Source: Lumbricus terrestris
Taxonomy: Eukaryota > Annelida > Clitellata > Crassiclitellata > Lumbricidae
Reading direction: 5' to 3'
DNA: 64,000 bases
Assembly (NCBI GenBank): GCA_949752735.1
Contig: OX457039.1
Coordinates: 50,798,806-50,862,805 of the forward strand
Shown: positions 47,751 through 60,195 of the stretch, piece after piece
Numbering within the stretch: position 1 is the first letter of the stretch
Layout: every line of letters starts with the position of its first letter
Notes under the pieces: model-generated
What the model was told of the DNA's origin: nothing
Seen by the model: the letters and a program-made list of their open reading frames with translations, nothing else
Database searches by the model: none
Translations under genes and position numbers: made by a program

Positions 47751-50700
47751 AGCGGAGTTTAGGGTCTTGCAATTTGCTATAGTACTTGTTATGTGCTGGT
47801 TCGATCGGTGGTAGGCAGGCAGGGCCGTGATCGACGAGGCAAAGGCAGCCGTTCTCCGCCGGCCGACTAAGAATGCCGCACGTGCAGCACGAAGGAAGGA
47901 GCTGCATGGGCGGCAGAGTAGAACACGAGGATGAATGTGAGGAGAGGAAGAAGCGATAATCGTCCAGTGAAGACGAAGTCAGCACGTGCGAGATTCACGC
48001 ACGGTAGCAGTCGGCAGCAACAGCAGCAGCAGCAACGGAAGAGGAAGTGGTTAAGCCCATTGGGGGGGAGGTGGTGTGGGGGGTGAAGTAAGGAACCACC
48101 GAAACATTGGCTGAAACTGCCCATGCATACAGGAGAAGGAAGGCCACTCCCTATCTTTGGGATTTCTGGAACTATATATCCAGATTTGAGTTTACAACTA
48201 AATGTTTTGCATGCTGGTCTGTCTGCTGAGCAACTGGCTGGAGATGCTGAGAAATGGAGGGAGTAAGCAACGCGTCAATGTATACAGCAACATACAACGG
48301 GGAAATCCTGCTGCAAGGTTTTCTTGCAGCAACGTTTTTTACGGGAGTTGGTGAGAACTAGCGAGGAGTCATCAAAGACAGCTGGACGCGGTTTCTGGCT
48401 TTGAGGCCCTGCAGTCAAACGTAACGCTTCGCACATGCACGCCTCGTTGCTTGTGCGATGCTTGTCGTATGATTTAAACAGACCGACTCTCGGTGTATGA
48501 TGATAATAATAATAATAATCTATTGGCAACTTCTGTGTTCTCGTACATTCCGTGGATGAAAATATTCAGACGAATGCCACGAGATTTATTGCCATCGTTA
48601 TCGGTACAGCGCATCTTTCTCTCGTCGATTGCAAGTGAATGCAGATCATTACTTAGGCTCCTTTCTTACCAACGCCGCGGATAGCTACAGCTTGCGTGTT
48701 TAGGCGTCAGCATCTTTCCACTGCCAAATTGCATCGTCGATTGCAAGTCTTAGCAGCTTCCCAGTTGATGGGCTCCGTAATGTCTCGGCGTATCACCTGC
48801 ACTAATCACGGTCTTGCATGTATAGCGTATATACCTGCCTGGCATCACCTGTAAGAAATTGTACGCAAAGTTGGACAAAGTGGTATCTGTTCTCACATAT
48901 GAATGCATCGATTTGCACTCTGAGTGTTGTTGACCCAGTCTTTCAGTTTAATCATGGTGGCGCCATGTTATACCTTCCTGCTCACAAATCACACGCGAAC
49001 TTGACCTTGTAACGGATGAAGTATTTGCGAATGGAATTTGACGATTGCAATGCAACCGATTGTTTGAATCCACTTGCGGAGTATCTTTCGTTTTCGGTAT
49101 GCAGTTTACAGATCACCATGATTATCGTTTATACACTTGCTGCTTGAAGATAGTCTTCGGTAGAAATTGGGTGTATACCATTAAACCCACATCCAATCCA
49201 GGGTTTAGACTTTAGAATAAGAGAAAGAGGTAGAAGAGACAGCAGAAAGAGACGGAAGGAGAGAGGGACAGAGACGGAGAGAGACACACAGAGAGAGACA
49301 GAGAGAGGGGAGGGTAAGAGAGAAGGAGAGAACAACTGTGCCGAAGAGAATGTGCCGAATAGTTTGTCTGTTTATAGTTTCCTACAAATAAAGGAAGACG
49401 AACAAATGAACCTGGAACTTGCAGCCTGCAAAAAATGCGCCCATAATCTGGAGATTCATTCGATTTCGATGGCTAGTTAGAAATTAACTGCGCAGCGAAT
49501 TCCTACCATTCCTCCAAAAAGACTAGCCCGAGACAATTGAGACAGTTGATGGAAATATCTGGCTATAGTAGCTTCTCGCGTGGGTTCAATCCGCTGCAGC
49601 CGTGTTCAACGGTTCAACCCCCACCGATTCTTTGAATGCTTGGCTAGACCTCGCATCGCTACACACCCGCATACAGCAGTCTATCTTGTAACACGATAGC
49701 CTAGCTTAAATTTATCCGTCTATTGTAATCATAAGTCGCTAGATGTAATACATTCTGAATAATAATTTTAAAACCAAGAGTGCGTGTAAAGGTTTGTGAT
49801 ACATTCCAGAGACTTTGCTTGAAGTGTAGGCATATTATATATTTGGGTATACATATATATATAGACGCGTACACACGTAGTCTATAGACACTCAATCCAT
49901 ATATTACTGTAGGGAGTGTAGGCCTACACATGCATGTCCATCTGCATACTCACCTATAAATTCACATGCACGCATCAGTATATATGCAATACATCTACAC
50001 ACGCACATAGAGTCAGAGAGAGGCACTTACATACATACATTCATGCAAGTGCAGTATGTATACACTCTGCAGAGTTTGTCAGATATTTAGACACTCGTTT
50101 GAGAGCGACATAATAGGATTGTGAATTTTTTAATTGGCGGCCCTGTTGTACCTTAAACGAAGATTATGTGGTCCTCCTTGTCTATTTTCTGACAGGTACA
50201 GATGTGCATATGTATACATGTGTATATATATAGTATAATATGATTTGCTTATTCATTTAGCGTTTATGCATCCAGTTGAATGGTCCATATATATAGTTAG
50301 TTGCCTCTGTATATTGTACAGTTTCTTGCATTGTGGTTGTGTTCTATTTCTCAAAACACGGTCTATATAGATAGGTGACATATATAGACCAGTATCATGA
50401 GAACTGATAGGCCTAGATATCCGGCGCATTCTCTGTCTCCAAATTTTCACATCTGTGCAGAGTTTGAAGCTCACCCAAACCACTTTAACCAACGCTGCAT
50501 CTTTGTCTCCATTGAGGCTATGCTATGTGTCAGTACCGTAATATGTTGAAGTTGCACCCAGTCGCATAATATAATATCTCAGCAGTGTTTAATCAGATGC
50601 ATGAGGTGCTCGACATGATTGTGGCTATAGAGTGATGGGCTGTCAATCAAGACATCTAGGTTCAAATCTCTGCCTGGGAAGAACATTTGGTTCGAGATTC

Positions 50701-50867
50701 CTGTCTGCTTCATTACACCCTGCAGAATCAACCAACCCAGCTATGATGAGTACACTGTCGGTGTGAGGATAAGACGGTTAGGGAGAGGATTGGTCACCCC
50801 TCTTCATGTGCCAAGGTTAAGAAAATGAGGTCGCTAGCACTTTATACCCATGACTGCCTTTAATGGA
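47751..50867. other. Delta intron, anonymous part
   Basis: GA-rich tract at 49210-49320, CAG run at 48020-48035. A tRNA-like GTTCAAATCTC word near 50670 hints at a decayed SINE. No exon seen. Confidence 0.35.
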
Positions 50868-51126
50868 CTCGTCTTCTTCTTTTTCGTCTTCCTCCTTCTT
50901 CTTCTTCTTCTTCCTCCTCCTCCTTTTTGTTTTTTCTTCTTCTTCTTCTTCTTCTTCTTCCTCCTCCTCCTCCTGTTATTCTTCCTCCTATTTCACTTCC
51001 TCTTCTTTTTATTCTCCATTCTTTTGCTCTCCTTCTTCTTCCTCTTCCTCTTCGTTTTCCTCCTCTTCTTCTTCTTCTTCGTCTTCTTCTTCTACTTCCT
51101 CCTCCTGTTATTCTTCCTCCTTTTCC

Positions 51127-51160
<34 letters not shown>

Positions 51161-51278
51161 TTTCTTCTTCTTCTTCTTCTTCTTCTTCTTCTTCTACTTC
51201 CTCCTCCTGTTATTCTTCCTCCTTTTCCTCTTCTTCTTCTTCTTCTTCTACTTCCTCCTCCTGTTATTCTTCCTCCTT

Positions 51279-51319
<41 letters not shown>

Positions 51320-51450
51320 TTTCTTCTTCTTCTTCTTCCTCTTCTTCTTCTTCGTCTTCTTCTTCTACTTCCTCCTCCTGTTATTCTTCCTCCTTTTCCT
51401 CTTCTTTTTCTTCCTCCTCCTCCTCTTCTTCGTCTTCCTGTTCTAACCGT
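50868..51450. repeat. TTC/TCC polypyrimidine array with higher-order repeat
   Basis: A 580-bp pyrimidine tract in which CTACTTCCTCCTCCTGTTAT followed by TCTTCCTCC recurs near 51090, 51195, 51250 and 51365. Ser, Phe or Leu homopolymer frames are artefacts. In a Delta intron. Confidence 0.93.
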
Positions 51451-51614
51451 AGCAAATTAATGCAAGTTAGAATGTATCAATGGCCAAATGCCTAAAGTTA
51501 TTGTCAAAATGCAACTGATCAATATACTGCAGGCCTTAGTCTCTGAGGTATCGATGTTGGAATCTTAAATAGCCAACGTCTTTATATATAAGTCTAAGAC
51601 TTTAACCCATTCGG

Positions 51615-51762
51615 TGTAGGAGGACGAGGAGGACGAGGAGAAGGAGGAGAAGGAGGATTGAGGACGATGAAGAGGAGGAGGAGGATTGAGGAGGATTGAG
51701 GAGGAGGAGGAGAAGGAGGAGGAGGAGGAGGAGGAGGAGGAGGAGGAGGAGGAGGAGAAGGC
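51615..51762. repeat. GGA polypurine array
   Basis: GGAGGAGAA-type repeats, complementary in kind to 50868-51450 and 165 bp from it, so the two could pair. Confidence 0.93.
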
Positions 51763-52854
51763 ATATAATTATGCTGCGTTGTATATTCGACGTCGAGTAT
51801 TGTATTTCCTAGATTGGTTTGGTTTGCTAACGATATGCAGCGGCGCGTCGTTATTAGGTTACGGAGAGATTCAAAGCGATTTCATGACTACCAAGACATC
51901 TGCTCGGCTACCTTCACTCACTCTTATCTTCCACCGCATATGTTTGCATTCATAATATATATATATACATATACATACATATATATATAACTTACGTATA
52001 TCCAGCTCAAGCGTGCACTACATATACATGGATAAAGTTAGTCGCAGAGTTATTTGTGTTTCTTTTCGGTCGGCGTTTAGAAATGAAGGCGGCAGAGAGG
52101 ACGTCACCTGATCTGATCTGATCCATTTTAAAACAGGAATAAAATTGAATCTTATAATTGAATAAAATAACCATAAAGCTTTTCGGATGCATTCAATTCT
52201 TTCAGATCGGTTTACGCTGGTGCCTCTCTTCACGTTGTGACAACTAACTGCAATTCGTGGATAGCTTGACACCACAGGGAAACAGAATGCAATTTGTAAT
52301 TGGGGGGGGACCCGAGGGGCCGTGAAACTTCCGAATAAGTCGATCAGACCATAGTTCTGCTATCAATGTTTCCAGTGTAATAAACAAGAATTGTGTTTGC
52401 AATGCTTCAAAAGACAAATTTGTAGACAGGAGAGGCAGAAAAGAGCTAACTCCCATTTGAACCATCACCCATTATGCTTGGATTATCTCAGCTAGTAGGT
52501 TTCTCACCGCCAGTCCTGTACCCGTCGAATCCTAGCTTAAAAGTTGCATTCTGTTATCCTGATAAAAAAACTGGGGTCACTGCAGTGTATGACAATGGAA
52601 AAACTGGGTCAGATCAATCATCATTACGATGCTTGCACCCAACCACTAAGCTTCTGTGAAAGCTAGACGCGCTGCTCTCTCATGCAGGCACGAGTGTGTT
52701 CCGATAAGAAGTAACAATCAAGACAGAAATGTAGCGATACGATGTAGAGACCGAACATAGTTGCTACTCCGGCTGAGTTTTCGCCGCCATGGCAATATTT
52801 CTTTGTTGTGCAACGGCGGATGCGGACTACTATGAACTACTATAGACTACTTTG

Positions 52855-52901
52855 TAGTATTATTATTACTATTGTTGTTGTTGTTATTATTATTATTATT
52901 A

Positions 52902-52932
<31 letters not shown>

Positions 52933-53008
52933 CATCAACATCATCATTATCATCAACATCATCATCATAATCATCGTCATCAGCATCATCATTATCATTA
53001 TTATCATC
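52855..53008. repeat. ATT/ATC triplet array
   Basis: Runs of ATT then ATC triplets immediately upstream of a LINE tail. Confidence 0.92.
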
Positions 53009-53009
53009 T

Positions 53010-53160
53010 GTGGCTGGTCCAACAACCTGGAATGGACTTCCCTTGACTATGCGACACCTCCCAAGCTGTTCTCAATCTTTTTTCGCTTGATCTTGCCCGG
53101 AGCGCCTCTGAGTAGATACCTTGAAGGGCACTATATAAATTATGACTGATTTGATTGATC
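53010..53160 (+). pseudogene. LINE 3' end (type C), fragment in a Delta intron
   Basis: Reads WNGLPLTMRHLPSC before a stop, then GGAGCGCCTCTGAGTAG and CTTGAAGGGCACTATATAAA, ending in TTGATTGATT. The tail matches the SINE. Confidence 0.68.
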
Positions 53161-53171
53161 ATCATCCTCCA

Positions 53172-53289
53172 TTGTTATTACTATTATTAGTAGTAGTAGT
53201 AGTAATAGTGGTAGTTGTAGGGTATAGTAGTAGTGGTAGTGGTAGTGGTAGTGGTAGTGGTAGTGGTAGTGGTAGTGGTAGTGGTAGTG

Positions 53290-53352
<63 letters not shown>

Positions 53353-53437
53353 ATAGTGGTAGTTGTAGGGTATAGTAGTAGTAGTAGTGGTAGTGGTAGT
53401 GGTAGTGGTAGTGGTAGTGGTAGTGGTAGTAGTAGTG

Positions 53438-53498
<61 letters not shown>

Positions 53499-53615
53499 TA
53501 ATAATAATTTTTAGTGGTAGCAGCATTAGCAATAGTAATAGTGGCAGCAGCAGTAGCAGTAGCAGTAGCAGCAACAGCAGTAGCAGTAGCAATAGCAGCA
53601 GTCGCGGCATAGGCA
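53172..53615. repeat. GTA/GTG and CAG triplet arrays with internal duplication
   Basis: GTAGTG and GTA blocks form a unit of about 165 bp (from TAATAGTGGTAGTTGTAGGG) repeated near 53200 and 53350, followed by CAG triplets. Val/Ser/Thr frames are artefacts. Confidence 0.92.
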
Positions 53616-54083
53616 TTGTATACTATCGCAGCGCTAGCAAACCGGATCGCTGCAGACTCGCTTATTCACGTCATTACACTTCAACAACATTGTTGTGTTA
53701 CGAGTCGTCTTGTAGAAATCAATCACTTGTCAACCGCTGGCTGATAGTGGAAGCCATACGATAGACTCTGCTCCAGTCTGACGGTGCACAGGGCGAAACT
53801 TCTAGAGCCATATGGTCTCATTCTGGTTGCTAGAATATGAAAGTCGGCGTCTGATGAAGAACAGAAATTGTTTATAGGCCTATTGGTGTACATAATCCGC
53901 TACGATGGTTCATAGGGGCGAATGCTAAAGGCAGTAACTGCATAATATGTGTAGGCCTAATGTCAGCTTGTACCTTAACGGTGGCTAACAGGAAGCCAAT
54001 AGAGTTCACCAAATAGGATTTCACTGATGTAGCGCACAGGTTTTTAGTCGTCCAATTCATTCATTCATTCATTCATTCATTCA

Positions 54084-54300
54084 AGAATTTTTACAGCGCC
54101 TCTTCAGAGAGCTATCAGAGGTGCTCCTAACTCCAGCACGGCCAAGAGTAACAGTTTGCAAGTGCTTATAGAATGTGTCAGAGAGTGACCTATAATAGGG
54201 AATAGGTGCAGCTGAAGATGGGGTCCATTCAACACTTAATGTAAAGTGCCTGGAGATGAGGTTGCCTGCATCATATAGGCTACACGTTGGACACGGCATA
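54084..54300 (-). pseudogene. LINE 3' end (type C), fragment in a Delta intron
   Basis: Minus strand carries FYKHLQTVTLGRAGV followed by a tail variant (GAGCACCTCTGATAG, CTGAAGAGGCGCTGTA). An ATTC microsatellite lies at its end (54055-54083). Confidence 0.6.
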
Positions 54301-57040
54301 GATATGCCATAGGCCCATAGTGACTATTGAGCAGATCTCTGAACGTGTTAACGTCTCTGGTTCGTATACGAATATTGAAGTCAACAGCAACACTGATTTG
54401 ACAGTTATTTATAGTTAGGTTCCCACAGTAGAAGCTATAGACCAGTAAAACGTCTCTCTGAGAGCAGAAAATAGCGACAATCGTGCCTGGTACCGCTACG
54501 GAAAAGCTCGCGCATACAGCACTATGGTTATCGGACTAGGTGGATGTGATTTAGTTAAAACCGTCTAAGACAAAAAAGCCCGGCAGCAATTCCTCTGAAG
54601 ATTCGCCTGTTGATATTGGAAGTTATATAGAGATGTGCAACATCGATACTTGTATAGCCATCAGGCATGCATCTGCGAAGTGTTGCATGTTTCCTGATTG
54701 TGACCGTGCTCTGTCATTAGCCGGATATCACTGCTAGATCATTCGACTATAGTAGAGACGATTGTGCCAATTTTTTTCCCAACAGATTGAGCATTCGGGA
54801 AGCCTATATAACTGTAATCTCGAGATTTCTACAGCGTCCAATAGCGATGTCGCGGGAACCAGCTTATTCACAGGCGCCTCTTCAAACCGGTACCGATTGG
54901 TAGAGGGTCAAATTTCAAAGGGTCAGGAAGGCAGACAGTCTGACGGCGAGGGTGGGTGGGTGGTGTTTAGATTTTAAACAGCGAGTGAGGTGAGGTGAAG
55001 AGGAGAGGAAGAATCGAAATAGGAATTGTGAAAAGCAGTGTTTTCAGCTTTGAGTGCATGCAAGACCTGTAAAGAGATAGGAAGAGGTTAGAAAGGGCTC
55101 TTCTATTCACATAGTGATTGTTGGTGGGAAAGGCTTTCACTGATGCTGTAATCGTTGTTGCAGTCAGTGCGGCTGACATGATAGTCATAGACTCATAGCC
55201 TACGGCTGAATAAGAGTCGTTTTCTGTTATATGTACTGCAATGGTTCAATGTCAAAGTCGGGTGAAGATATTAGTTGTTCGAGCATGTCTGCAGGATTTT
55301 ATTTCAAAAATGAAATACTGTTTCTTTATCCCATTTAATTTCCTCATCCGCCTAAATCTAATTTTCCACGCCTCTCCTTCCGTCTTCAGTTTCACCCTTC
55401 GCCCCATTCTCGTCTATATTATTATGAAATCCACGTACAGAGTATACGGTCCTTGGTGAAGTTCGAGGCCACATCCGGCCGTGTGTCACTGCTCATCTTC
55501 ATCTACAACAGGAAGCTCACCTGTGCTCCACATGTCTCCTTTTCTCATGATGTGTCTGCGGTCGTCTTCCTTTGTCTCGGCCAGGAAGTCAGCCAGACAG
55601 TCTGTCTTTCTGTCTGCCAGCCTGTCACTCTGGACTAATCAATCTGTCTGTCTGTCTGTCTGTCTGGGTTTTTCTGATGTCGTTCTGCCATGCCACAGTT
55701 GTACTAGCTACGGACACGTGCATCCTACAACTTCTCAATGGCGTTGCCTCTGGTGAAATATCTGCAGCAGTAGTTATAATAATTATGCACTTAATGACCG
55801 ACTGCTCTCTTAGTTCGTGATCTAGTTCAGCGGATGCATTTCAGTGCGCACTCAGCGGGTGACACTAATTTGTTCAGATGAATTAAGAACAAAAGAATGG
55901 AAAACTGACATTGTGTCGAAATCCAGTAATTGCGTCGCGGTTCAGTATAATGTCGAGGGCGTTGGATAAACCAGGACTTGACCAGATGACCGGAGATTAA
56001 TGTGCTTCTTAATCGTTATTGATTTGCCCATCAAATGACAGAGTCCCACCAAGAGTGGTCGCGGAATGGATGAATAGAAACTGTTAGACACATTCCAGAC
56101 TCATGACTCGTCGAGAGAATGTATATCATTCTGGTCCTTAACGGCCCACTCTCTTCCGTTTAAGGGTGTTGGTTCTAAATCCATTAAAACTTAATTGAGT
56201 TTTAAGACTTAGAAAGTCAGACACTACTTTCGAGTCGAACAGCAGCGCAGCAGATCTTAGGCATCGGCCTCGCTCCACGAAGAGAAGCATGCGAACTCGT
56301 TTATATACTGTACGAACTCGGAATATATAATCTGGGCTTATCATCACGTGTGTGAATAATGAATATATTTCGGAATTGGGATGCTTAAATATATTTACAC
56401 CTAATAAAGTTTCAAGCTGAGCTATTTGCCAATATCATTAGGCTATTCGTTTTAAAGTTCAAGAAAGTAAGATTTCTACGTTAATCTTACAACAACTTAA
56501 ATCTGCGACTCAGTAGGGCCTACAACTTGGCAATAATGATGAATTCAGACTGAAGTAGCAAATTTAGCAAGCCCTTCTCATCAGCGAAAACGAGTGCCAA
56601 AAACTTCAGATTTTGGTAACATAAGTGAAATACGATCAGATCTAATAGCATCTAATAACTAACTAACAAAGTGTGGGTTCTATTAAACGAGCGAATTTGA
56701 GCTCATCATCCTGAAGCAGCGCTTGCATGATGAAGCGATGAAAGGTTGCGGGACTGCGTGTTAGACCGCCACACACAGTTGAGGCCGTGAGGATGATTAT
56801 GATTGACAGCAGGGGGTCGTTGGATGATGATGAGTGTTGGTATCCCCCCTCTCATCAGATTCACTCCCCGGAGAGGTGTTGATGCTGAGGACTCCTCCGG
56901 TTGCCGATAGATTTACTTAATCGATGCGCTTTGCAATATTCATTCAGTTATTTACATAATTTTATACACATTCCTGTGTGCACACAAGCATACACCTAGG
57001 ATTCCACATACACATGCATACATATATACATGCATGCATA
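54301..57040. other. Delta intron, anonymous part
   Basis: No exon or recognisable element; CTGT tract at 55640-55665. Confidence 0.35.
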
Positions 57041-57047
57041 CATAGCC

Positions 57048-57220
57048 TACATACATACATACATACATACATACATACATACATACATGCATGCATACAT
57101 ACAAACATACATACATACATACATACATACATACATACATACATACATACATACATACATACATACATACATACATACATACATACATACATACATACAT
57201 ACATACATACATACATACAT
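57048..57220. repeat. CATA microsatellite
   Basis: Nearly pure (CATA)n in a Delta intron. Confidence 0.96.
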
Positions 57221-57572
57221 GCTGCATGCATGCATATATACATACACATACAAGTATTTACATTGTGTAGTAAGTGATCCAATATAAATAATTGAGCCGT
57301 CAGTCTTCACGTACGTCATAAGAAGAGAAAAGACGTCTTCAGCTCTCATCCATGCAGCAATATATTCAGTTGGCTCATAGTTCTGAAGAACCAACGGCGT
57401 AAACCCTATCCTTCAACATCATAACGCCTCATTTACATGCGTATATATGCTGCGCATAAGACTATGCGTAGTCTACACGTAACTTTAGCCTACACCTCTT
57501 GTTTTGTGTGCTAACTTACATTGACTATCCTGTCTCAACCTTGATTTTCTGTCATCATTTAATTTCTCCAAC

Positions 57573-57786
57573 CGGGGCGCGGTGATTTAGTGGTGGTTTC
57601 TGTGTCTTGAAGCCGGAGGGGACCAGGGTTTAATCCACCGGATGCCGCCGTGTAGGGACCTCGAGCAAGTCCTTAATTCACTCGCAATTGCTCGTGCGCT
57701 TCGGCGTGAAACTCCGATGCAGTGTCCACTCTTTAGTCGGGAGCGCCTCTGAGTAGCGAACTTGAAGGGGCGCTGTAGCAGAAGCG
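57573..57786 (+). mobile_element. tRNA-derived SINE, copy 5 (diverged)
   Basis: Reads GGGGCGCGGTGATTTAGTGG, a damaged B box (GGTTTAATCC) and the full tail GAGCGCCTCTGAGTAG...TTGAAGGGGCGCTGTA. Its A-rich tail has grown into the AAAT/AAGT array that follows. Confidence 0.87.
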
Positions 57787-58067
57787 ATAAATAAATAAAT
57801 AAGTAAATAAATAAGTAAATAAATAAATAAATAAATAAATAAGTAAGTAAATAAATAAATAAATAAGTAAATAAATAAGTAAATAAATAAGTAAATAAAT
57901 AAATAAATAAGTAAATAAATAAGTAAATAAATAAGTAAATAAGTAAATAAATAAGTAAATAAGTAAATAAGTAAATAAATAAATAAGTAAATAAATAAAT
58001 AAATAAATAAGTTAAGAAATAAGTAAATAAATAAATGAATAAATAAGTAAATAAATAAATAAATAAG

Positions 58068-58098
<31 letters not shown>

Positions 58099-58250
58099 GT
58101 AAATAAATAAATAAATAAATAAGTTAAGAAATAAGTAAATAAATAAATAAGTAAATAAATAAATAAGTAAATAAATAAATAAGTAAATAAATAAATAAAT
58201 AAATAAATAAGTAAGTAAATAAATAAGTAAATAAATAAATAAATAAATAA
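57787..58250. repeat. AAAT/AAGT array, about 460 bp
   Basis: (AAAT)n in which every few units is AAGT. It grew from the tail of SINE copy 5 and ends about 25 bp before the DSL-exon acceptor. Confidence 0.95.
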
Positions 58251-58275
58251 ACTCTCTGAGTGTCTGGTGGTTTAG

Positions 58276-58533
58276 GAAGCGACCGCGCGCTGATTTCTCG
58301 TCTGGCCATCGCGAGATTGCTCGACGTTGGTCACGACTGGAGCCCGTATGTCTACGTGAATAGCCTCACCCGACTCAACTTCCAGTACCGCGCTGTCTGC
58401 AGCGAACACTACTATGGACCCGGATGTTCCGAAATGTGCACCCCACGTAACGATCAATTCGGTCACTACACATGCTCACCGAATGGGTCGAGAGTATGTG
58501 TACCGGGATGGAGCGGCGAATACTGTCAAACAG
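58276..58533 (+). CDS. Delta: Delta exon: DSL domain
   Basis: Codes the segment from ALISRLAIARLL through the complete DSL domain, the Notch receptor-binding module. Visible landmarks are YRAVCSEHYYGPGCSEMC, then DQFGHYTCSPNG, then VCVPGWSGEYC, with all six DSL cysteines. The acceptor is GGTTTAG at 58269-58275, preceded by a short, weak pyrimidine tract because an AAAT/AAGT microsatellite abuts it. It enters in phase 1. The exon end chosen is CAG followed by GTGAAT at 58534. This leaves phase 1, so the next exon (60135) completes an Ala codon and reads CQTAICLEGC. The end falls inside an 18-bp tandem array that duplicates the donor, so alternative ends are possible. Unspliced reading stops at 58676. 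Confidence 0.94.
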
Positions 58534-58640
58534 GTGAATACTGTCAAACATGTGAAAACTGTCAAATAGGTGAATACTGCCAAACAGGTGAATACTGCCA
58601 AACAGGTGAATACTGCCAAACAGGTGAATACTGTGAAAAC
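58515..58640 (+). repeat. Seven-unit 18-bp tandem array carrying repeated 5' splice sites
   Basis: Seven 18-bp units in the Delta reading frame, each coding six residues: GEYCQT twice, CENCQI, GEYCQT three times, then GEYCEN. The first unit is the genuine end of the DSL domain. The junction between units reads AACAGGTGAATACTG, so a usable donor (CAG or TAG then GTGAAT) recurs at 58534, 58570, 58588, 58606 and 58624, with a weaker TGTGAA copy at 58552. Every one keeps phase 1 and so would splice in frame to the EGF1 exon. Most of the array is probably intronic in the standard transcript. It looks like slippage or duplication of an exon-intron boundary. Confidence 0.9.
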
Positions 58641-58798
58641 ATGTTTTTCATGAAGCGTCAATCTTTAAGAAGATGAGGTTGTTGTGAGCAGAATGCTTTT
58701 AAAGCTGAAACGGTTGTTCCACAAAATGCGGCATAGGCCTACAATAATGGTTTCAATTAAGAATACTTTATTCTATGTTCTATTGTTTTATCTATTAG

Positions 58799-59068
58799 CA
58801 AGGCCGTAGCCAGGATTTTATTTCAGGGGGTGTTTCTTCAGTTTCCCGTTCAAAAAACACTGATTATTTTGTCATCCGACCGAAATCTTCAGAAAAATGT
58901 CACCAAATCATTCAATTTTTTCACATTTTTCTTTTGGGGCTGTGTTTTCATGGTTTTATTTCATGGCTTTTACATCATGTGCTGGTAAATGCATTCTATT
59001 ATTTTTTACTTTTCCATTTCGGGGAGTGTTCAAACACCCAAAACATCCCCCTCCTAGCTACGGCCTTG
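58799..59068. mobile_element. hAT-type MITE (270 bp) in a Delta intron
   Basis: Ends CAAGGCCGTAGCCAGGA and GCTACGGCCTTG are inverted over about 12-13 bp. Exact 8-bp duplication TCTATTAG at 58791-58798 and 59069-59076. Noncoding. Lies in the intron between the DSL and EGF1 exons. Confidence 0.92.
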
Positions 59069-60134
59069 TCTATTAGGGCCCATGGCCTATAACTATTATT
59101 GCACGTGTCATAAAGGGTGAGGTATAATAGGCTATACTTTCTTTTCTGTGGCAAAATCGGGTAAAAATGTACAGCAGAAATCAAAGCTATTCATTGTGGA
59201 TGTTTCATTTGCAGTTCTTAATAGACAAATGTATCACTGCATAGACGAAGCACTGTACAGACAGGAGCACCGCTGTACAATAACGCGTGCTTTGGTTTTA
59301 TAGTGTCTTGAGCTTGCCCCATGCAGTATGCTATGTTCGCTCTATACTGCTTGTCCTCTTTCTTCACTTATTTCTTCACTGTTTTGCTCCATTGCTTTAT
59401 TACTTAGCGACATTAACTGGTACTCTCTTTTCTCATTTATCAGTATACATTTTTACAGCCTCTGTTTATCTTTTTCTCTGGCTTATTTCTCAGCAGTGGT
59501 CGTCGTTGCGGGTGATTATAAGCAGTGATTCCGTTAAGGTCTGAACGGAATCACTGATTATAAGTCAATCTTACGAGACCATGCAGTCTACATAAAAGCC
59601 TGCGTCTGGAACGCTCTAACAATTAGCCGGGTGTGAACAGACCATAGACAGAAGTGGACTAACCAGTAACCATGCACTCCCAAAGTGCAATGCTGTGTAA
59701 TTCAAGTCCCATGCAAGGTTACTCTGAGCAGTTCCGAGCAGTTCACGGAACAGTGTAGGCTAATTCAAACCTCTGCATTTCAAAATCCATTTTCACAGCC
59801 GCTTATGGCTGGACAAAATCAATGCATCCTACGATACAAGTGAACCAACACGCAAGCACATAGATAAACCTACAGGCATGGAAATGGAAATAAGGTTTAA
59901 AACGGTACAAGCTAGCATGCCCGAATGCATACACTTGCAGACAGCCATACCATCAAATAATTACAGACAGACGGATATGTGCACATTGCACAAAGAGAAC
60001 AGGCAGACAGAGACATGATCGGACGGGTGGGCATACGGATTACGGACAGGTGGGCAGACTGCCAAATTTTAGGAATTAAAGTTTGATTTTTTCCCCGAAA
60101 CTCTGAGCGCTTTGTGTTGAATGTTTCCCTTTAG

Positions 60135-60195
60135 CTATCTGCCTGGAAGGCTGCAATGTAACGAACGGCTACTGTGACAAGCCTTCCGAATGCAA
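60135..60195 (+). CDS. Delta: Delta exon: first half of EGF repeat 1
   Basis: A 61-base exon. After two bases that complete an Ala codon it reads ICLEGCNVTNGYCDKPSEC and ends with two bases of a Lys codon. This is the first EGF repeat of Delta, which follows the DSL domain. The acceptor is TTTCCCTTTAG at 60134 and the donor is AA followed by GTAAGA at 60196. It enters phase 1 and leaves phase 2, and the acceptor at 62744 supplies the missing G. Together with the next exon it restores the ECKCRLGWQG sequence typical of this repeat. Confidence 0.94.

Noticed and set aside
50850..51495. Ser-, Phe- or Leu-rich frames up to 210 codons
   Set aside because: Open in all three frames because the tract is pure pyrimidine triplets.
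58590..58680. Extending the DSL exon to the stop at 58676 as the main product
   Set aside because: It would remove all EGF repeats although intact, phase-matched EGF exons follow; the donor at 58534 gives the normal Delta sequence.
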